64,000 nucleotides of DNA. Origin: Clonostachys chloroleuca (taxonomy: Eukaryota > Ascomycota > Sordariomycetes > Hypocreales > Bionectriaceae). The stretch covers positions 33,046,001 to 33,110,000 of the forward strand of contig JBANAY010000003.1 in assembly GCA_037952775.1 (NCBI GenBank), read 5' to 3'. Below the pieces are notes generated by a model, which ran no database searches, was not told the origin of the DNA, and saw nothing but the letters and a program-made list of their open reading frames with translations. A program made the translations under genes and the position numbers. Shown here in pieces: positions 57,405 through 64,000 of this stretch. Position 1 is the first letter of the stretch, and every line of letters begins with the position of its first letter.

Positions 57405-58784
57405 ATGGCATTCTGTGAGGCCCAACCAACCATCCGGTCTGCCCACGTGGAGAAGTTCCCTTCTCTTGTGACAAGGACCCCGGGTCTGCCAGGCGGATTT
57501 CCCGACTTTGTGGACTCGCCATTGGCGTGGGCTGGAGAGCAGTTCACAGATGAGAACGAGTTCATCCACGTCTTGAGTGATGATGACATTCTCGAGCTCG
57601 AGGCAGCTCTTGGTCACTTCAAAGGTTCGATATTCACCCCTTCGCTCCGGAGTGAGCACACCACTGACACATAGATCGAGCAGGTCTTGGTCTGGATGGC
57701 GATCACATCACCAAGGACACCTTCCCACTGCCAAATCTCGCAAGCAAGCTTGATATCGTTCGCCAAGATCTCCACAACGGAAAGGGTTTTGGACTAGTTC
57801 GCGGATTGGATCCTAAGAAGTACTTGGTCGAGGACTTGACCATGCTGTACCTTGGTATTCAGACTCATGTCGCAAATCAGACCGGCCGCCAAGATAGCAA
57901 GGGAAACATGCTCGGTAGGGGACGCTTCCGAAATCCTAGGGGCGGCAACCAATGCTAACTAACCGCTTTCTAGTGCATATCATTGCTGACAACTCGTCCA
58001 AGGTCAAAGCTGGACACCATCGCCATTCCACTGAAGCCATTGTAAGTGATCTGACCGCATGACAACTACGAAGAACCAAGCGCTAATGGACCCCTCTGCA
58101 GACCTTCCACAATGAGGAGGCAGGCGACATCGTGAGCTGGCTTACTCGAAGCGTCGCAGCTTCTGGCGGCAAGTGTATCATCGCATCTGCCTACGCAGTC
58201 TACAATGTTTTAGCTGCTGATCGCCCCGATCTCGTCCGAGCTCTGGCCGGTGGGGATTGGCCATTTGCCCTGTAAGTAGCACCGGAAAGACGTAGTACGC
58301 GAACAGTGGCTGATGCTCCCCCTTTCTGTTCGACAGCCCACGGTTTCAGTGCCGCCCTGTCTTGTTCAACCACAATGGTCGTCTCATCATCAATTTTGGT
58401 AGGACACCATTGCTTGGTAGTGCAAGCCACCCTCGCTCAAGCCAGCTGCCAGGACTGAGCCTCCGGCAGATGGAGGCTCTTGATGCAGTCGAGGAACTTG
58501 CCAAGAGCTTCCAATTGGAAATCGTCACTCGAGCAGGCGATATCCACTTCATCAACAACCTTGCCATCCTCCATCGCCGTGAGGGCTTCCAGAATGGTAC
58601 GTCATCCGGAGAGAAGCGACATTTGGTGCGCATGAGGCTCCGGGATGACGAACTTGCTTGGGCCCTCCCAGAGGAACTTCAGGAGGAGTGGTCTAGTGCC
58701 TTCGGCGACACTAAGACAAGCAAGGTGTGGCATCTGGAACCCATGCCGGACGGCTACTTTCCGCTCAGATCACAGGCGAATTAG
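57405..58784 (+). CDS. TauD/TfdA-like Fe(II)/2-oxoglutarate dioxygenase
   Basis: Exons 57405..57624, 57684..57914, 57974..58041, 58102..58271 and 58337..58784 give 378 aa; four short introns have CTRAC branch sites. The fold follows the fungal TauD-like family: GFGLVRGLDP early, NQTGRQDSKGNMLVHI, the metal-ligand region TFHNEEAGDIV, LFNHNGRLIINFGR, the distal His in NLAILHRREG (His309) and the 2-oxoglutarate Arg in RHLVRMRLRD (about Arg328). The usual HxD appears as H-N-E (176-178), Glu in place of Asp. TauD enzymes hydroxylate small sulfonates and related compounds, but the fungal paralogues act on many substrates, so the substrate cannot be named. No signal peptide is seen. Confidence 0.85.
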
Positions 58785-61700
58785 GGCCTCGAAGCAAGAG
58801 CGTATGCTAATCTGAAAGCGGGCAAAAGGGCCGCGGGGAGAGCGGCCAATCGTATGCGACAGAAGATCATGCATTGGGGAGGTTAGTGAGGTATGGTGAT
58901 GACCCACGATGGGTTAGTTAGATGGCAGACTGGCCGGTGTGTGTCCGTGTGGCGGTTGGTGGCAAGCTGAGTTGTGCGAAGACGAACAGCAGCATCGTGT
59001 GCTATGCGAATCATGTCTCTGGTTTCATGTCAAGGTCAGGCGTCGGTTTGGTTTTTCTTTCAAAAAAAGAAAGAAATGAGATCTAAAAGTTAGCTTCTTT
59101 TCTTGTATTCTGAATTAATTCACCTTCTTTAACTTCAGATGCCGAGAATATGTGGCTTGATAATAGTGCGAAGCCTCTATCCGGGGTATATGCACCGAAC
59201 GTGCACAATTTCCTGTCCAGGAGTGTGTCATATCATCAAGCTGATCGATGACTACTACCAGGCTAGTGTAAATCAAAGAAGCGGTATGACGCTATCTGCA
59301 CACCCCATCGGGAAATTTCTGAAGGAGTGTGTATGCAAAAGACAGATGACGAGAGATGACGAACCAGAGGCGAGATTAGCCTGCTAGACGGGGGGATGCT
59401 AAGGGAAAGGTGCTGAGGGTGTTGGGGCTTGGAACAAGGACTGCTGCAGCCAAAACCACACACGGCATGGCACGAAAGTTGATGTTGGCGAATTGGGGTG
59501 GAACCTGTAAGCGAGCGCGTTGTACTAGAGATGAAACCATCTGAAGATGATGGTGACTGGTAATATTTCTCTCTTTGGACAGGGATCATAGTCAAATCAA
59601 AAGAAACAGGGTGAGCGGGAAGCTGCAGGTCAACTCTGACAGCATTTGGATCGAGGAGAGGACTGGATAGACGGTGTTAGTATATAAGAGTATTGCTGTA
59701 GTCGGAGTTTTACAATATTGACGGCATCTGAGACACTTGTTTGTTTTTAAGGGGGGCAAGAGGGTTGTGCGTAATCCCAGTGGTCCTGAGGGCTAACAGT
59801 GCAAGAAGAGACAGACTGGCGGAAGTCACAGTGTGGCGCGGCAAGGTGTTTATGCGTGTGTGTGTAGGTATCTAGATATGCACGTATATGTGCATGAATG
59901 TAGGACGTACATACGTGCGATTGTCTCTCCCAAGTGGAAGCCGAAGTTGAACGAAACCAACGACATCATGATCCATGAATGCGGTCGTCTCGCGTGGCTA
60001 GATTGGCCAGTATGTTCAGACTAGGCGGTGCTGTGCCGTTTAGCGGTGCTGTGTCTTAGATTTGCCTTGGCGACGAGCATTTGCTTGAAGGGCTGCCATG
60101 GGCGGCAGGTGACCATGCTGCCAATGCAGAGGCTGGCCGACATACATCTCGCTCCCAGTGCGGACAGCGCTTCTTGGCTCCCAGCCAGCGGGAGAGACGA
60201 TGGTCTGCTGATCCCGGAAATACCTCCGGCGTGGACGACTCAAATCGAGGGCGGTGACTCCAGGCCATCAAGACAGATAAGGCTGGCCTGCCTGCCTGCA
60301 CCAATGTCCCGAATAGGGGGTACTGCGCGTCGGGTGATGTCTTGCGTTGCGCAAGGTAGTATTTGCTTTTGCTGTCGTTGGCTGTTGATGTCCTTTAGCT
60401 TGGGCTAGGCCGGGGGTTGGGAGGTTTTCGGGATGCCCCCATTGGGAAACGTGGAGTTTTGGGGAAGGAGCGGCCCACCAGAACCAGGCAAGTCCCAGGC
60501 GAAGTTGTCGCAAACGCCCAGGATGAGAGGCAAGTGCGACCAGTCCCAGGCAAGAGCCATCAACCTGGCAGCCAAGTCCCCTGCTAGGCGATGTCGTTGC
60601 TTCTTTCTGGTAGGCAGTGCTTCACTAGCGATGACTTCTGGCGACGACGGGCATCTGGTTGGTTCAGGCTCTTGCCTGCTTTGGCCTGACTGGGGTATCC
60701 AGGCTATGGCGCCGTCTTTCCTCTCGAGGACATAGTCTTCTCACCCATCGTCGCCATCGTCACCGCCAACTCGGGTTAAAAGCAATGCTTGTCAGCTCGC
60801 TTGGCTGCAATGGATGCTAACTCGACGAGGTTTTGCTTTTGCGAGGGAGGATCCCTCCTCTCCGGTTTCGCCAGCTGGCCTCGTACCAAGACGAGGCTCG
60901 TCACCGAAAATAGGAGATAGTGGAACCCACCTGGATATATGCGACTACTTTCCCTACCTGCATGTCGTTAGCTTGGCTAGATTCAAAGGGCAGGCTAGGA
61001 ATACATTAGACGAACCCGTATGCAAGTCCCCAAAAGAAGAAGGAAAAGGCCTTTCGCCGGGAAGTTCCAAGCTGAGACTTGGTTTCGTTACCCACAGGGT
61101 GGTCGAGAGTAAAATGGCCTGGAGTCGTTCGAACTATGGAGGAAGGTTGAAGTGCCTTGTGGCCCCTATCCGGACTTGCCTTACTAATAATAGGACTAAT
61201 CGCATCTGACGGCCCACAGTATGAATTGATAGATCCTCCTCGGCCTAGCATCTCGAAACAATCAGCCAATGAATATGTGCTCTTCAAAGTTCGGATAAAA
61301 GAACCTTTTAGGGAGTGGAGGTTTCTATCAGCTAATGCAAGCTTGCATCAAGAAATTAGATAAACCTCCGCCGGCCGGCATACTGTACGTTGAATACGAT
61401 ATCGATCGCTGACTTGGCGATCTAGCCTCTCGCACTGTATCTAGCGGCTTTAGCCCCTGTTCGAATCGGTACGTACCTGCTGGGAGGCTGAAACGCTTAT
61501 TCAATTAGTGAAATGTATCGCCAACCATCGAAAGCAACAGCAACGAATGAGCTCCATCAACAGCATCCTTTCCTTGACTGGCTTCTACCCGCACGCAATC
61601 TCCCCAAGCCGGAGCGGAATCGGAGCCATTTCATTGACGCGACTCCTCTCCGCCTATTGAGCGGCTGCACCGTATCCCTACTGCCGGGTTGCATGTGTGG

Positions 61701-61812
61701 CTAGCCTGTGAAGCCTCCGGCACGCATCATCACAAGCACGCCCGTTACACCCCTTGCCACCCTGCCTCTGGCGACTGGGTTTTTGGTATATTCCGCATTG
61801 GATGCATACAAT
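58785..61812. other. 3 kb gene-free region upstream of the acid phosphatase
   Basis: Only short ORFs with no recognised family. I find no CACGTG (NUC-1/Pho4-type site) in the ~800 bases before the phosphatase start. A TTCGAATC match near 61470 is not part of a tRNA cloverleaf. Confidence 0.55.
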
Positions 61813-63929
61813 ATGGCGGTGATGCCATCTTCAGCTTCCAACAACGCAAATCCGCAGGGCAGTGACTCTTCTGGTTACCAATTGGTCCATCAGGATGAGA
61901 ACCGCGATGCCGGTAATGCCCCGGATTTCGATAAGGAGGAAGCTCCTATCTACAGACCTCGGGAGGATAGGCGGTTTCGCAATGCAACCTACATTTTGAC
62001 AGCGTGTCTCGTGATTCTCCTTGGATATACCATATACTCTTCGCTTCCGCATAGCTTCCGTGGCTCGCCCCACTGCCCTTGCTTGCCATCAAAGGTTCCC
62101 CAGTACTTCCAGACCTATCCTGAACTATGGGCTGGGCCAACAGCCACAGGAGAAGCTGCCTTCATGGCTCAGACGAGAGTGGTTAATCCTACCGCCACCT
62201 ATGTCCCTAACGAGCCTCTCCAGACCTCCATCCCCATTGAGGGCATGCAGCAGGGAAATGATAGCATTTTCAAGATGATGGGCTATCTTTCACCTTACTC
62301 TCCTTCTCCAGGCTTTGGAGTCAACGAGTATCCTCTCCCTGAAGGCGCGGAGATTGTCCAGGTTCAGATGCTGTCTCGCCACGGGTCCCGGTATCCAACA
62401 ATGGGATCCCAGGTTGCCAAGCTTGGCGAGCGTCTTGCTGATGCTGCCGGCACCTTTAAGCCCAAAGGAGCCCTATCTTTTCTCAAGCATTGGAAATATC
62501 AACTTGGCCACGAGATACTTGTTCCCAAGGGCCGACAGGAGCTCTATGACTCAGGTATTGAACACTGCTATACTTAGCTGTGGCTGAATTGCCGTTTTGC
62601 TGACTTGTGGAATCATAACAGGAGTCCTGCATAGTTATATGTATGGCAAATTGTACAACCCGTTGAGCAAGATCATTGTCCGGACAACTGTAAGTTTGAC
62701 CCCCTTCTTCATATCCAGTGACCACTGTTCGCCAACCTTGGCCGCTTCTTAGACCCAGGATCGGATGTTGAAGTCTGCTGAAAATTGGCTCGCCGGCTTC
62801 TTTGGCCTTGAGTGGTATGTACCCCCTTCTCAACTGGAAAGATAGGAGCGGATTCTTACAACTACAGGCCAAATAATGCAACCATTGAGGTCATCATTGA
62901 AGACGGGAACAAGAATAATTCGCTGGCCGGAGCTCTCAATTGTCCCAACTCGTGGCCTAAGGGCACCGGCAACGAGGCGACCGGGACCTGGACTGTGAAA
63001 TACCTAGAGAAAGGTAGGTTGAGCCCTCGGGAACAAACTCTTTAACCCTAAACTTCAAACCGGCGTGTTCTGATCGTATACAGCTGCGAGGAGATTTCAA
63101 GATATGACCGAGGGCTTCGAATGGACAGTCTCGGACGTCTATGCCGCTCAAACCATGTGCCCCTATGAAACAGTGGCATATGGCTATAGTAGATTCTGCG
63201 AACTTTTCACCTATGAAGAGTGGGAGAATTTTGGCTACTCCATTGATTTGTTCTTTGCAGGAATATGCGGCTTCCACAGCCCTACAGCAGTACGTTCAAC
63301 TCCCCTTTTCAATCTTATCATACAACATGAACAAAAAGCTAACGCCTACTCTACCCTGACAGAGGGCTGTTGGCCTTGGCTACCAACAGGAAGTCATGGC
63401 ACGACTCAAGAACCATACTTTGGGTTACTCTGGATCTCAGATCAATGTCACACTGGACAGCAACCCTGAGACATTCCCATTAAACCAGAGTCTGTACTTT
63501 GATTTCTCACACGACACCAACATCGTCGCGGTTCTGACGGCATTTGGGCTCCGTCAGTTTGCCGAAGAGCTGCCACCAACCCACAACCCCAGGGACCACA
63601 CGTTCAAGGTCTCCCATGTCACCCCCTTCGGCGCCCGGCTCGATATCGAGGTCATTAAGACCCCCAAGCCCGTCGCCCCGAACCGTGACGGTTTCTTGAG
63701 CGGGGGCGAGACAAAATACATTCATTTCATTCTCAACCAGCGCACACTGCCACTGGGACTCAGCTTCCCAGAGTGCGACGCCTCCCGCAAGGACGGCTGG
63801 TGCGAGTTCGACACCTTCCTCAAAGTCCAGGACACCATGGCAGAGAGGGCACGGTTCGACTACGCCTGCTTTGGCGAGTATCCAAAGGTCCCGTACCAGG
63901 ACGTCACCGATGGCGCACCCATTTCCTAG
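61813..63929 (+). CDS. Membrane-anchored histidine acid phosphatase (phytase family)
   Basis: Exons 61813..62554, 62622..62689, 62753..62814, 62868..63013, 63084..63289 and 63363..63929 give 596 aa; the start is the first in-frame ATG (MAVMPSSASNN). Catalytic motifs of histidine phosphatase clade 2 are present: RHGSRYP at 189-195 (nucleophile His) and SHDTN with the proton-donor HD at 458-459. Several Cys and N-glycosylation sites (NNAT, NHTL, NVT, NQS) suit the outside of the cell. Instead of a cleavable signal peptide there is a ~55-residue hydrophilic N-terminus and one hydrophobic helix at about 58-80 (YILTACLVILLGYTIYSSL), so a type II membrane protein is predicted. Members hydrolyse phosphate monoesters including phytate. 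The substrate here is unknown. Confidence 0.9.
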
Positions 63930-64000
63930 CCGTCGGTCGTTTCCCCCACCCTTCGTTACTCTCTCGTCTTATCATACTGCCGGACCGAGCTGGTTCTGGG

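Noticed and set aside
57405..58784. Secondary-metabolite cluster around the TauD-like gene and Zn-cluster factor
   Set aside because: No polyketide synthase, peptide synthetase, terpene synthase, P450 or transporter gene is seen nearby; the flanks are gene-poor.
61440..61500. tRNA-like TTCGAATC segment
   Set aside because: No matching acceptor stem, D arm or anticodon stem can be folded around it.

Overview
This window is nuclear DNA of a filamentous ascomycete. The genes are split by short introns (about 47-250 nt) with GT(RNGT)...CTRAC...YAG signals. The identifiable proteins (Mph1, Mex67, NUC-1, Cdc14, Erv29, Atg33, Pcc1, SF3b p14) are of fungal type. A NUC-1-type bHLH regulator and CTACC/CTACCTAGGTAG motifs in non-coding DNA suggest Sordariomycetes, perhaps Hypocreales; that placement is inference.

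Layout. 0-12 kb is compact: a 5'-truncated ankyrin-repeat protein (+), Atg33 (-), the DNA-repair helicase Mph1 (-) and the mRNA exporter Mex67 (+); the last two share a 1 kb divergent promoter. 12-24 kb is gene-poor, holding only a kelch/transmembrane protein at 16.2-18.5 kb. 24-36 kb is dense: NUC-1 (+), KEOPS subunit Pcc1 (-), Cdc14 (+), a HeLo-domain protein with a degenerate kinase domain (-) and the cargo receptor Erv29 (-). 38-48 kb holds a damaged DUF6536-like membrane protein (+), an MBD4-like DNA glycosylase (-), the splicing factor SF3b p14 (+) and an atypical kinase-like protein (-). 52.7-64 kb holds a Zn-cluster transcription factor (+), a TauD-like dioxygenase (+) and a membrane-anchored histidine acid phosphatase (+). 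I saw no biosynthetic cluster, tRNA, rRNA or intact transposon.

Most genes are unrelated housekeeping functions; the order does not look like an operon or cluster. The most interesting protein is the HeLo-pseudokinase (31840-33697): a membrane-targeting cell-death domain joined to a kinase fold without catalytic residues, an arrangement recalling the animal necroptosis effector MLKL.

Three otherwise well-formed genes (Mex67, the kelch protein, the Zn-cluster factor) each need exactly one extra base in a G or C run of 5-6. A shared sequencing/assembly cause is likelier than three pseudogenes. The DUF6536 gene has a frame break and an in-frame stop of a different kind. Other points of interest are a GC-AG intron in Pcc1, upstream ORFs touching or overlapping the Cdc14 and NUC-1 starts, and G1/S-type promoter motifs upstream of Mph1.
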